Part shown: one piece after another, positions 33,576 through 42,090 of the stretch
Layout of the letters: the number at the start of each line of letters is the position of its first letter
Numbering within the stretch: position 1 is the first letter of the stretch
Assembly: GCA_027449745.1 (NCBI GenBank)
Contig: DAIDKZ010000177.1
Coordinates: forward strand, 1 to 47,154
Reading direction: 5' to 3'
Origin: Acetobacteraceae bacterium
Lineage (GTDB): Bacteria; Pseudomonadota; Alphaproteobacteria; Acetobacterales; Acetobacteraceae
Length of the DNA: 47,154 nt
Position numbers and translations under genes: made by a program
The notes under the pieces: model-generated
Told to the model about the DNA's origin: nothing
Databases searched by the model: none
What the model saw: only the letters and a program-made list of their open reading frames with translations

Positions 33576-34263
33576 GGTTGCCGGGCTGTGTGCCCGGTAC
33601 GAGGCGACACCGGTGCTGCGCGGCGTCGATCTGGTCGTGCAGAAGGGTGAAATCGTCGCCTTGATCGGACGCAACGGCGTTGGCAAGACGACGATGATGC
33701 GGTGCCTGATCGGCCTGCTGGCTGCCGAGTCGGGCACGATCGCGTATCAAGGGCGCGATGTCACGCGGCTCGGCGCCGACGGGCGGGCGCGGCTCGGCAT
33801 CGGCTACATCCCGCAGGGCCGCGAGGTCTTCCCGCGCATGACCGTCGAGGAGAATCTCCGGGTCGGCGAGATGATCGGGCGGCAGCGTGGCGCGGTGGAT
33901 CGCAGCCGCGTCTTCACCTATTTCCCCATTCTGGAGGAGCGGCGGCGGCAGCTTGCCGGCACGCTCTCGGGTGGACAGCAGCAGATTCTCGCCATCGGCC
34001 GGGCGCTCGTCGGCAATCCGGCGCTGATCCTTCTCGATGAACCGTCCGAGGGGATCCAGCCTTCCATCGTGCAGATGATCTGCCGCGTGCTGCGGGCCAT
34101 CCGCGACGATCTCGGCACGACGATCCTGTTCGTCGAGCAGAATCTCGATACGATTCTGACCATCGCGGAGCGCGGCTACGTGATGGAGAAAGGCCGCATC
34201 GCGGCCGAGATACCGCGCGGGGACATTTCACAGTCGAACGTCCGCAAGCATCTGCTGCTGTGA
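33556..34263 (+). CDS. LivF/UrtE-type ABC ATPase (second importer)
   Basis: A ~235-residue ATPase with Walker A GRNGVGKTT, YIPQGREVFPRMTV, signature LSGGQQQILAIGRAL and Walker B LILLDEPSEGIQPS. Two in-frame ATGs six bases apart (33556 and 33562) both overlap the LivG stop, and the better start cannot be decided. It is the last gene of the amide island; a perfect 14-bp GC palindrome (34264-34277) follows its stop, 24 bases before the converging cydB-like stop. Confidence 0.92.
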   Translation: MPMPILEVAGLCARYEATPVLRGVDLVVQKGEIVALIGRNGVGKTTMMRCLIGLLAAESGTIAYQGRDVTRLGADGRARLGIGYIPQGREVFPRMTVEENLRVGEMIGRQRGAVDRSRVFTYFPILEERRRQLAGTLSGGQQQILAIGRALVGNPALILLDEPSEGIQPSIVQMICRVLRAIRDDLGTTILFVEQNLDTILTIAERGYVMEKGRIAAEIPRGDISQSNVRKHLLL

Positions 34264-34287
34264 GGCGCCCGGGCGCCGCGGACAATC

Positions 34288-35301
34288 TCAGTGGTAGTGC
34301 GCGCCCGCCCGCACCTTGCCGCGGAACACCCAGTAGGCATAGCCGACATAGGCGAAAATGATCGGCAGCAGCACCACCGCGCCGACCAGCAGGAACGCCT
34401 GGCTCGCGGCCGGGGCCGCGGCGTCGCGAATGCTGATGGAAGGCGGCACCATCATCGGAAAGACACTGATGCCGAGGCCCGCGTAGCACAGCACGAACCA
34501 GGCCAGTGCGGCGAGGAACGGCGTCATCTCGTGGCGGCGGGCGAGGCCGCGCCAGAACAGCAGCGCCACCAGCGCCACCAGGATCGGCACCGGGCTGGTG
34601 AGCAGAATCCCCGGCCAGCCGAACCAGCGCTCCCGGAACGCCGGGTTCAACATCGGCGTCCACAGGCTCACCACCACGATCAGGCCGAGCAACGCCGCGC
34701 CCAGCCGGCCGGCGGCGTGACGGCAGCGCGTTTGCAGCGGGCCCTCCGTGCGCCAGATCAGCCAGGTGGCGCCGAGCAGCGCGTAGCCGGCGACCAGCGC
34801 CACGCCGCACAGCACGGTGAACGGCGTCAGCCAGTCCCACCAGCCGCCGGCGTAGTGGCGGCCCTCGACGCGGATGCCCTGCAGCAGCCCGCCCAGCGCC
34901 AGCCCCTGGCACAGGGCGGCGGCCGTCGAGCCCAGCGCGAAGGCGAAATCCCAGGCTCGCCGCCCGGCCTTGCTCGCCGCCTTGAAGCGGAACTCGAAGG
35001 CGACGCCGCGGAACACCAGGGCGAGCAGCATGCCGATGATCACCGGATAGAGCGCCGGCATGATCACCGCGTAGGCCAGCGGGAACACCGCGAACAGTCC
35101 GCCGCCGCCAAGCACCAGCCAGGTCTCGTTGCCATCCCAGACCGGCGCCACCGAGTTCACCATCACGTCGCGCTCGTCCTCGCCGCGCTCGCGCCAGAAC
35201 AGGATGCCGACGCCGAGATCGAAGCCGTCGAGCAGCACATAGGCGAGCACGGCGATCGCGATCAGCGCCGCCCAGATCATCGGCAGATCGAGCGTGCTCA
35301 T
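34288..35301 (-). CDS. cydB: Cytochrome bd-type quinol oxidase subunit II
   Basis: A 337-residue membrane protein with the CydB opening LPMIWAALIAIAVLAYVLLDGFDLGVGIL and the conserved VAPVWDGNETWLVLGGGGLFAVFPLAYA. It is the second subunit of the bd/CIO terminal oxidase, which reduces oxygen with quinol electrons without pumping protons. It overlaps the cydA-like stop by 4 nt (ATGA), so the two subunits are made together. Confidence 0.93.
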   Translation of the reverse strand: MSTLDLPMIWAALIAIAVLAYVLLDGFDLGVGILFWRERGEDERDVMVNSVAPVWDGNETWLVLGGGGLFAVFPLAYAVIMPALYPVIIGMLLALVFRGVAFEFRFKAASKAGRRAWDFAFALGSTAAALCQGLALGGLLQGIRVEGRHYAGGWWDWLTPFTVLCGVALVAGYALLGATWLIWRTEGPLQTRCRHAAGRLGAALLGLIVVVSLWTPMLNPAFRERWFGWPGILLTSPVPILVALVALLFWRGLARRHEMTPFLAALAWFVLCYAGLGISVFPMMVPPSISIRDAAAPAASQAFLLVGAVVLLPIIFAYVGYAYWVFRGKVRAGAHYH

Positions 35302-36719
35302 GGCGTGGGCTCCGTCGCCGGGCCGAACTGTTCGGCGGGGCCGGGCACCAGGCCGGCGGTGCGCGTCGGCGCCGTCGGCGGCGGCCCGCTCTCCCCGGGC
35401 AGCGGCGGGCGGCCCATCATGCGCAGTAAAATCGTGATGCCGGCGGCATAGACGATGACATAGACGACGACGAACCCGGCCAGCGACGCGGCCACCCCCG
35501 GCGCCCCGACCGGCGAGAGGCTGTCGGCGGTGCGCAGCAGCCCATAGATCGTGTAAGGCTGGCGGCCGACCTCGGTCACCGTCCAGCCCGAGAGCAAGGC
35601 GAGGAAGCCGGCCGGCGTCATCGCCAGCATCGCCCAGTGCATCGGCCGGCAATCGAAGAGACGCCCGCGCCAGCGCAGCCAGAGTCCGGCCAGACCCAGC
35701 GCGAGCATCAGGAATCCGAGCCCGACCATGATTCGGAACGCGAAAAACACCGGCGCCACCGGGGGGCGATCCGCTGCCGCCCATGCCTTCAGGCCCTTGA
35801 TGGTGCCGGACCAGCTATGGGTGAGGATGAGCGAGCCGAGATGGGGAATGGCGATCTCGGCCCGGTTGCGCGCGGCGGTCTCGTCGGGCAGGCCGAACAG
35901 CACCAGCGCTTCGCCGGCGCCCTCGGGCGGGGTCTCCCAATCGCCCTCCATCGCCGCCACCTTGGCCGGCTGGTACTCGAGCGTGTTGAGCCCGTGCATA
36001 TCGCCGGCGAGAATCTGCACCGGCGTGGCCAGCAGCGCCATCCACAGTGCCATCGCCACCATCGTCCGCACCGCCTCGCCGCCGCGTTCGCGCAGCAGAT
36101 GATAGGCGCCGACGCCGCCGACCAGGAACGCCACCGACAGATAGGCAGCGAGCACCATGTGGACGAAGCGGTAGGGGAACGAGGGATTGAAGATCGCCGC
36201 CCACCAATCCGCCGGCATATACTGCCCGCTGGCGCCGAGGCTGTAGCCGGCCGGCGTCTGCATCCAGGAATTCACCACCAGGATCCAGAACGCGCTGAAC
36301 AGGGTGCCGCCGGCGACCATCATTGTGGCGAGGACGTGCGCGCCCCGCCCGACACGGCGCTCGCCGAACAGCATGATGCCGAGGAACCCGGCCTCGAGAA
36401 AGAATGCCGTCAGCACTTCGTAGCCCATCAGCGGGCCTACGATCGGGCCGGCCTTGTCGGCGAAGGCGCCCCAGTTGGTGCCGAACTGGTAGGACATCGG
36501 CACGCCGGAGACCACGCCCATGGCGAAGCCGACGGCGAAAATCTTCAGCCAGTAGCGGAACAGGTCATGATAGACGGCGCGCCCGGTGCGCAGCCACAGC
36601 GCCTCCAGCACCATCAGATAACTGGCCAGCCCGATCGAGAAGGCGGGGAAGACGATGTGAAACCCGACGGTGAAGGCGAACTGCATCCGCGCCAGGTGTG
36701 CCGCATCGAGCCCGAGCAT
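35298..36719 (-). CDS. cydA: Cytochrome bd-type quinol oxidase subunit I (CIO-like, short Q-loop)
   Basis: A 473-residue heme-bearing subunit. Heme-ligand histidines are visible at H21 (FAFTVGFHIVFPAF) and in RFVHMVLAAY, with the quinol-site GWTVTEVGRQPYTIYG. The protein is shorter than E. coli CydA, consistent with the short-Q-loop, cyanide-insensitive (CioA) group. GGGAGGGG precedes the ATG. It lies 68 bases after the DUF1501 gene on the same strand, so it might be read from the same transcript, but an own promoter in that gap is possible. Confidence 0.92.
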   Translation of the reverse strand: MLGLDAAHLARMQFAFTVGFHIVFPAFSIGLASYLMVLEALWLRTGRAVYHDLFRYWLKIFAVGFAMGVVSGVPMSYQFGTNWGAFADKAGPIVGPLMGYEVLTAFFLEAGFLGIMLFGERRVGRGAHVLATMMVAGGTLFSAFWILVVNSWMQTPAGYSLGASGQYMPADWWAAIFNPSFPYRFVHMVLAAYLSVAFLVGGVGAYHLLRERGGEAVRTMVAMALWMALLATPVQILAGDMHGLNTLEYQPAKVAAMEGDWETPPEGAGEALVLFGLPDETAARNRAEIAIPHLGSLILTHSWSGTIKGLKAWAAADRPPVAPVFFAFRIMVGLGFLMLALGLAGLWLRWRGRLFDCRPMHWAMLAMTPAGFLALLSGWTVTEVGRQPYTIYGLLRTADSLSPVGAPGVAASLAGFVVVYVIVYAAGITILLRMMGRPPLPGESGPPPTAPTRTAGLVPGPAEQFGPATEPTP

Positions 36720-36787
36720 GAGACCCCTCCCGCTGCCGCCCCATCATGCTATCCAGCCGCGGCCCCAGCACGGCGGAGCGGAACCGC

Positions 36788-37984
36788 TCAGCCCGCTCGC
36801 ACCAGCCCGGGCATGGGCCCGACGCCCGTGCTGTCGGGCAGGATTTGCGCCAGGGCAGTCTCGGACAGGCCGAGATGGGCCGCAAGCACGCCTTTGATCA
36901 GCGCCCGCAGGTCCGTCGTCGGCTGCAGGTCGCGATCCTCGAACAGCGCCGGTTCGGACAATCCGGGCCAGTCGCCCAGCACGCGCCCGCCGGCGATGGC
37001 GCCGCCGGCGGCGAACGCGACCGTGCCGGTGCCGTGATCGGTGCCCTTGGTGCCATTGGCGCGCACCGTCCGGCCGAACTCGGTCAGCGCCAGCACCGCC
37101 GTGCCGGCCCAGGCCGGCCCAAGCCCGGCTTTCAACGCCACGATGCCGGCATCGAGCTGGCGGAGCGGCTGGACCAGCCGCGCATTCTGGTCCGCATGCG
37201 TGTCCCAGCCGCCGATTTCGAGCGCGGCGATGCGCGGCCCGTCGGGCGCGGCCAGCAGTTCGGCCGCCGCGGCGGCGAGTGCGGGGAAGGTGTTGCGCTC
37301 GCGCATCGACGCGGCGCCCTCCTCGTCCATCACCCGCTCGGCGAAGCCGCGGCTGCGCAGCCCCTCGGCGATGGCCGGCCCGAGCACCGGGTCGGCGCGG
37401 TTGAGGGCGGCCAGCCGGGCATAGAGATCGGGTGCCGGCGCGCCGAAGCGGCTTGGCGCCCAGTTCGCGACCCGTGCCGGCCCATCGAGAAGCAGCGGCA
37501 TCGCCGTCCCGACGGCCACCGCCTGGCCAACCGCGCCGCCGCGCGCCGGCGGTGGCGGGAGCGCGAGGGCGGTCCGGTTCAGCCAGCCGCTGGCCAGACG
37601 CTGCGCGGCGCCGCTCTCGAGATCGTCCTGGGCCTCGAAATGGCTGCGGCTGCGCCACGGGCCGGCGGTGGCGTGCAGGATCAGGGCCTCGCCGTTGCGA
37701 TAGAGTCCGTGCAGCCCGCCAAGCGCCGGGTGCAGGCCGAACCTGCCGCCGAGATCGAGCAGGCCCTCGGCCTGGCCGGGTTCGGGCAGCAGCAGCGGGC
37801 CGCGCCAGCTTGTGATGGCCGGGTCGCCATAGGGCTGCACCGCGGCCAGGCCATCCAGCGCGCCGCGCAGGAGAATGACGACGAGACGCCGGTCCGTGCC
37901 AGCCGGGGCGACGGCGAGCGATGCGGGGCCGAGAGAGACCGCGGCCGTGAGGCCGAGCAGGGCCGTGCGGCGGTTCAGGATCAT
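36788..37984 (-). CDS. DUF1501 family protein
   Basis: A 398-residue protein with a twin-arginine-like export signal (MILNRRTALLGLTAAVSLGPAS) and the DUF1501 hallmarks VILLRGALDGLAAVQPYGD, IGGWDTHADQN and TEFGRTVRANGTKGTDHGTG. The family belongs to the alkaline-phosphatase/sulfatase-like fold and is almost always encoded next to a DUF1800 gene, as here. The function is not established. It starts one base after the DUF1800 stop. Confidence 0.9.
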   Translation of the reverse strand: MILNRRTALLGLTAAVSLGPASLAVAPAGTDRRLVVILLRGALDGLAAVQPYGDPAITSWRGPLLLPEPGQAEGLLDLGGRFGLHPALGGLHGLYRNGEALILHATAGPWRSRSHFEAQDDLESGAAQRLASGWLNRTALALPPPPARGGAVGQAVAVGTAMPLLLDGPARVANWAPSRFGAPAPDLYARLAALNRADPVLGPAIAEGLRSRGFAERVMDEEGAASMRERNTFPALAAAAAELLAAPDGPRIAALEIGGWDTHADQNARLVQPLRQLDAGIVALKAGLGPAWAGTAVLALTEFGRTVRANGTKGTDHGTGTVAFAAGGAIAGGRVLGDWPGLSEPALFEDRDLQPTTDLRALIKGVLAAHLGLSETALAQILPDSTGVGPMPGLVRAG

Positions 37985-37985
37985 G

Positions 37986-39284
37986 TCATCGCCTCTGGAA
38001 TTCCGGCGAGCCGAGGAACAGCGTCAGCGCATCGCGGCGCGAGCCGGCGCGCTCCATGGCCGCACGGGTCTCGGGCCGCAGCAGCGGGCCGAGCGCCGTC
38101 GCGGCGAGTGGGACCGGGTCGGCGCCCGCGGCGCGGCCGCTGACGGCATGGGCCCAGTCGATGCGGCGCATCAGAAGCTCCGGCGCCGCCCAGTCGGCTG
38201 CGCGGTCGGGCCAGCCATTGGGCAGCGGCGGCATCCACAGCGGCTCGCCGAGCCCGCCGAGAACGGCATGGATGTCCGGCATCGTGTCCTCGCCGAGATC
38301 GAGGGCGCGGGCGCAGGCGACGACGAAATCGAGCGGCGTGCGCAGCTTGGTCAGCGGCTGCCAGGCGGCGGGTTCGGCCATCACGGCCAGCGCCGCGGCG
38401 CCGAGATCGCCGCCGGTCTCGGCGAGCCGGGCCGCGATCCGCCCGACCGCGTCCGCGGGCGGCGCATCGGCGATGAAATGCGTCGCCAGCTTGCCGGCGA
38501 GGTGACGGTAGGTGGCCGGATGGGCGGCAAGGAAGGCGAGCGCCTCCCGTCCGCCCGCCTCGCCCGTCTCGAACCGCTGCCCGAGCAGCGTCTGGGCGCC
38601 CGGCTCGTGGGCGCCGGCGCGGAACAGAAAGCCGGGCTCCGGGCCTTGCAGTTCGATCGACCAGCCGGTGAGGATGCGCGCGAAGCTGGTGACATCCGCC
38701 TGAGTGAAGCCGCCATCGGCGCCGAGCGTGTGCAGTTCCAGACACTCGCGCGCCAGATTCTCGTTCATCCCGCGCCCGGTGCGCAGCCCCGCCGGACTGT
38801 CCGGGCCGACCGAGCCGACATTGTCGAGATAGATCAGCATCGCCGGATGGCGCATGACGGCGAGGAGCATGTCGCCAAAGCGGCCGGTGACGTGCGGGCG
38901 GATGGCCTCGCGCAGATAGGCGCCGGCAACGGCGGCGACGCCGCCATGGCGCAGGCTCACGGCGAAATGGTTGCCCCAGAACCAGACCAGACGCTCGCGG
39001 AACGGCGCCTCGGTCGCCATCGCCGCCTGCATCTGAGCGGCGGTCTCGGCGCGGAGCAGATCGCGCACGCGCGTCGGGGCGGCGGGCAGGTTTTCGCGCC
39101 GCATCGCGCGCTCCTCGCGCAGCGTAGTCAGGCATGCGGCGCTGTCGGGGAGCGCGGGGAAGCGGATCGGGTCCGGCGCTTCGATCTGCCGGCGCAGCCA
39201 CGCCCTCGGGTCGGCGGGAGCGGGTTCGGCTCCCTTGCGGCCGAGGCCGAAGCGAACGAGGGCATGCGCCGCGTCGATCTCCAT
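37986..39284 (-). CDS. DUF1800 family protein
   Basis: A 432-residue protein with DUF1800 features: an N-terminal AHALVRFGLGRKG, the central FWGNHFAVS and NENLARECLELHTLG, then TQADVTSFARILTGWS. The family is of unknown function, occurs with exported DUF1501 partners and is probably exported or surface-associated, although no classical signal peptide is seen here. It is the first gene of the minus-strand DUF1800-DUF1501-cydAB run and is divergent from fusA. Confidence 0.9.
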   Translation of the reverse strand: MEIDAAHALVRFGLGRKGAEPAPADPRAWLRRQIEAPDPIRFPALPDSAACLTTLREERAMRRENLPAAPTRVRDLLRAETAAQMQAAMATEAPFRERLVWFWGNHFAVSLRHGGVAAVAGAYLREAIRPHVTGRFGDMLLAVMRHPAMLIYLDNVGSVGPDSPAGLRTGRGMNENLARECLELHTLGADGGFTQADVTSFARILTGWSIELQGPEPGFLFRAGAHEPGAQTLLGQRFETGEAGGREALAFLAAHPATYRHLAGKLATHFIADAPPADAVGRIAARLAETGGDLGAAALAVMAEPAAWQPLTKLRTPLDFVVACARALDLGEDTMPDIHAVLGGLGEPLWMPPLPNGWPDRAADWAAPELLMRRIDWAHAVSGRAAGADPVPLAATALGPLLRPETRAAMERAGSRRDALTLFLGSPEFQRR

Positions 39285-39550
39285 CGCCGCCGTGTAGCCC
39301 CGCCTGGGGCCGGCTGCACGTGAGAAAGCGGTAATGGCCGAACAACTTGCGGCCTCCGGACGCGTCGCCCTTGCATTTCCGGGCGCGCTGCCGCATATGC
39401 CCGCTGCTTCTGCCGGGCAGGCGGGTGCCGGATCCTCCGGTTTCGACGTACGAGGGTTCAGCCGACCAGAGCCGGGCGATCAGTTGCTGCAACGCCACCG
39501 GGCGCGCGGGCAGGGTCTCGCGGCGCCCGTTCCGGTATGGAGGATGACCC
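39285..39550. promoter_or_regulatory. Divergent control region between DUF1800 gene and fusA
   Basis: A 266-bp gap that must hold both promoters. A short frame starting at 39334 runs through it into fusA but has no protein-like character. A weak plus-strand TTGCAT-N17-CATATG (39373-39401) is the only sigma-70-like pair I can point to. GGAGGA (39540-39545) is the fusA ribosome-binding site. Confidence 0.35.
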
Positions 39551-41632
39551 GTGTCAGAGACACCGCTTGCCAGGATCCGCAATATCGGGATCACCGCCCA
39601 TATCGACGCCGGCAAGACGACGACCACCGAGCGCATCCTGTATTACACCGGCGTGTCCTACAAGATCGGCGAGGTGCATGAGGGCAACACCACGACCGAC
39701 TACATGGAGCAGGAGCGCGAGCGCGGCATCACCATCACCTCTGCCGCCGTCACCTGCGAGTGGAAGAACAACCGCATCAACATCATCGACACGCCCGGTC
39801 ACATCGATTTCAACATCGAGGTGAACCGCTCGCTGCGCGTGCTGGATGGCGCGGTGTTCATCATCGAGGGCGTGGCCGGCGTGCAGCCGCAGTCGGAGAC
39901 CAACTGGCGCCTGGCCGACCGCTACAACGTCCCGCGCATCATTTTCATCAACAAGCTCGACCGCACCGGCGCCGATTTCTTCCGCGCCTTCGCGACGCTG
40001 AAGGACAAGCTCGACATCGTCGCGCTGCCGCTGCAGCTGCCGATCGGCATCGAGGACAAGTTCGAGGGCGTGGTCGATCTCGTCGAGATGAAGGCGATCA
40101 TCTGGGAGGGCGGCGAGCTCGGCGCCAAGTACCATGATGCGCCGATCCCCGCCGACCTGCTCGAACAGGCGAAGGAATATCGCCAGAATCTGCTCGACAC
40201 CGCGCTCTCGGTCGACGATGCCGCCATGGAGGAATATTTCGAGCACGGCGACGTCGGCGTCGAGACGCTGAAGCGCTGCATCAAGGCGGGCACCATCACC
40301 GGCGTCTTCCGCCCGGTGCTGTGCGGCACCGCCTTCAAGAACAAGGGCGTGCAGCCGCTGCTCGACGCGGTGGTGGACTATCTGCCCTCGCCGGTGGACG
40401 TGCCCGGCATCAAGATCGCGGCCGAGGAAGGCGAGGACGAGACCGCCGACCGCCGCCGCATCAAGGCCGACCCGGCCGCGCCGTTCGCCGGCCTGGCCTT
40501 CAAGATCATCAACGACAAATACGGCACGCTGACTTTCGTGCGGGTCTATTCCGGCACGCTGCGCTCCGGCGATTCCGTCCTCAACACCACCAAGGGCCAC
40601 CGCGAGCGCATCGGGCGGATGTTCCAGATGCACGCCGACAAGCGGGCCGAGATCAAGGAAGTCTCGGCCGGCGACATCGCCGCCTTCGTCGGGCTCAAGG
40701 ATACCGGCACCGGCGACACGCTGGCGGCGAACGAAGACCCCGTGGTGCTGGAGCGCATGGCCTTCCCGGTGCCGGTGATCGACATCTCGGTCGAGCCGCG
40801 CAACAAGGAATCGATCGAGAAGATGTCGCTCGGGCTGCAGAAGCTGGCCTCGGAGGACCCCTCGCTGCGCCTGCGCACCGACCAGGAGACCGGCCAGACC
40901 ATCCTCTCCGGCATGGGCGAGCTGCATCTGGAAATCATCATCGACCGGCTCAAGCGCGAGTACAACGTCGAGGCCAATATCGGCGCGCCCCAGGTCGCTT
41001 ATCGCGAGACGATCAGCCGGCCCCACACCGAGATCTACACCCACAAGAAGCAGTCGGGCGGTTCCGGTCAGTATGCCGAGGTCAAGATCGTCTTCGAGCC
41101 GCTGGATCGCAACAGCGGCGTCGTTTTCGAGAACAAGGTTGTGGGCGGTGCGGTCCCGAAGGAATACATCCCGGCGGTGGAGAAGGGCATCCGCGTGCAG
41201 GCCGAAAGCGGCGTGCTCGCCGGCTTCCCCACGGTCGATTTCAAATACACGCTGGTCGACGGCAAGTATCACGACGTCGACTCGAGCGCGCTGGCCTTCG
41301 AGATCGCGGCCAAGGCCTGCTTCCGCGACGGCATGAAGAAGGCGACGCCGATCATCCTCGAGCCGGTGATGGACGTCGAGATCACCACCCCGCAGGACCA
41401 TGTCGGCGACGTGGTCGGCGACATCAACCGCCGCCGCGGCATGATCCAGAACCAGGAGAGCTCGGGCTCGACCGTGATCGTGCGCGCCCATGTTCCCCTC
41501 AAGGAGATGTTCGGCTACATTTCCGACCTCAGAAGCATGACCAAGGGGCGCGCGTCGTTCACGATGCAGTTCCATCACTACGATCCGGTGCCGCGCAACA
41601 TCGCCGAAGAGATCATGGCGAAGAGCGCCTGA
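39551..41632 (+). CDS. fusA: Elongation factor G
   Basis: A 693-residue translational GTPase that drives ribosomal translocation. The GTPase motifs are AHIDAGKTT (residues 16-24), DTPGH and NKLD; domains II-V follow in full length, including [15 protein letters not shown] and [16 protein letters not shown]. It starts at GTG 39551. It is not next to rpsL, rpsG or tuf, and several usually constant positions differ ([10 protein letters not shown] for VDFTIEVxRS, [11 protein letters not shown] for NKMDxxGADFF). It is therefore probably a second EF-G copy; whether it works in elongation, recycling or stress cannot be read from the sequence. Confidence 0.93.
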   Translation: MSETPLARIRNIGITAHIDAGKTTTTERILYYTGVSYKIGEVHEGNTTTDYMEQERERGITITSAAVTCEWKNNRINIIDTPGHIDFNIEVNRSLRVLDGAVFIIEGVAGVQPQSETNWRLADRYNVPRIIFINKLDRTGADFFRAFATLKDKLDIVALPLQLPIGIEDKFEGVVDLVEMKAIIWEGGELGAKYHDAPIPADLLEQAKEYRQNLLDTALSVDDAAMEEYFEHGDVGVETLKRCIKAGTITGVFRPVLCGTAFKNKGVQPLLDAVVDYLPSPVDVPGIKIAAEEGEDETADRRRIKADPAAPFAGLAFKIINDKYGTLTFVRVYSGTLRSGDSVLNTTKGHRERIGRMFQMHADKRAEIKEVSAGDIAAFVGLKDTGTGDTLAANEDPVVLERMAFPVPVIDISVEPRNKESIEKMSLGLQKLASEDPSLRLRTDQETGQTILSGMGELHLEIIIDRLKREYNVEANIGAPQVAYRETISRPHTEIYTHKKQSGGSGQYAEVKIVFEPLDRNSGVVFENKVVGGAVPKEYIPAVEKGIRVQAESGVLAGFPTVDFKYTLVDGKYHDVDSSALAFEIAAKACFRDGMKKATPIILEPVMDVEITTPQDHVGDVVGDINRRRGMIQNQESSGSTVIVRAHVPLKEMFGYISDLRSMTKGRASFTMQFHHYDPVPRNIAEEIMAKSA

Positions 41633-41642
41633 TGGAGGTCTG

Positions 41643-41957
41643 ATGCAGGAGCCGCGTCTGCACTGGATGCGGGGGCAGGCGGTCGAGGAAGCGGGGGCGG
41701 CGCGGGCCCTCGAATGGATAGGTCTGGACGACGCGGGCGAACCCATTGCCCGCGTCGTTCGCATTCTGGGGCCGGTTTCGGCCGGCTGGCGCCACTACCG
41801 GGCGGTGGCACTCGATACCGAGGCGCGCGTGGTGCAGCTGCGCCCGCCGCCGCCGGAAGGGGCCTTCTGGCTCGCCTGTGTCGGCGGTCGCGTGGTCGGC
41901 CGCGCCGCGCTGCCGCTGCAGGCGGTCCGCCGTGTCGAGGCCGCGCTCGGCGATTGA
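41643..41957 (+). CDS. Hypothetical protein downstream of fusA
   Basis: A 104-residue protein I do not recognise. It starts 10 bases after the EF-G stop (GGAGG in between) and is probably co-transcribed. The sequence is mixed alpha/beta in character, with WRHYRAVALDTEARVVQLRPP and FWLACVGGRVVGRAALPL. It shows no signal peptide, membrane segment or metal motif. A frame and codon use like its neighbours and the good ribosome-binding site support it being real. Confidence 0.65.
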   Translation: MQEPRLHWMRGQAVEEAGAARALEWIGLDDAGEPIARVVRILGPVSAGWRHYRAVALDTEARVVQLRPPPPEGAFWLACVGGRVVGRAALPLQAVRRVEAALGD

Positions 41958-41959
41958 TG

Positions 41960-42090
41960 CGGTCGGCGCCTTCGGCCGACCGTATCGCGCGCAGGGTTGG
42001 CGTGGCGGCTGCGCGCAAAGTCGAGACCATACCGGCGGCGCGCCAGCCGAACGACGCGTTATCAATTCCCGCCGGCGGTATGAGGCGGCG
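41960..42090. terminator. Cluster of inverted repeats between convergent genes
   Basis: In the gap between the small gene and the converging binding-protein gene are CGGTCGGC-loop-GCCGACCG (41960-41982), GCGCGCAG-loop-CTGCGCGC (41987-42016) and a wider imperfect pair CATACC...GGTATG (about 42028-42082). None has a T-run. They probably mark the transcript ends from both sides. Confidence 0.45.

Noticed and set aside
34264-34277. Palindrome GGCGCCCGGGCGCC after the last importer gene as terminator
   Set aside because: It has no loop bases or T-run, so a stable terminator hairpin cannot form well, although it does lie between converging genes.
39334-39681. A 115-codon plus-strand frame before fusA
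   Set aside because: No family resemblance or good ribosome-binding site, and it overlaps the start of fusA in another frame.
39554-41764. A 736-codon frame antisense to fusA
   Set aside because: It mirrors the EF-G gene almost exactly and has no recognisable domain; fusA itself is unmistakable.
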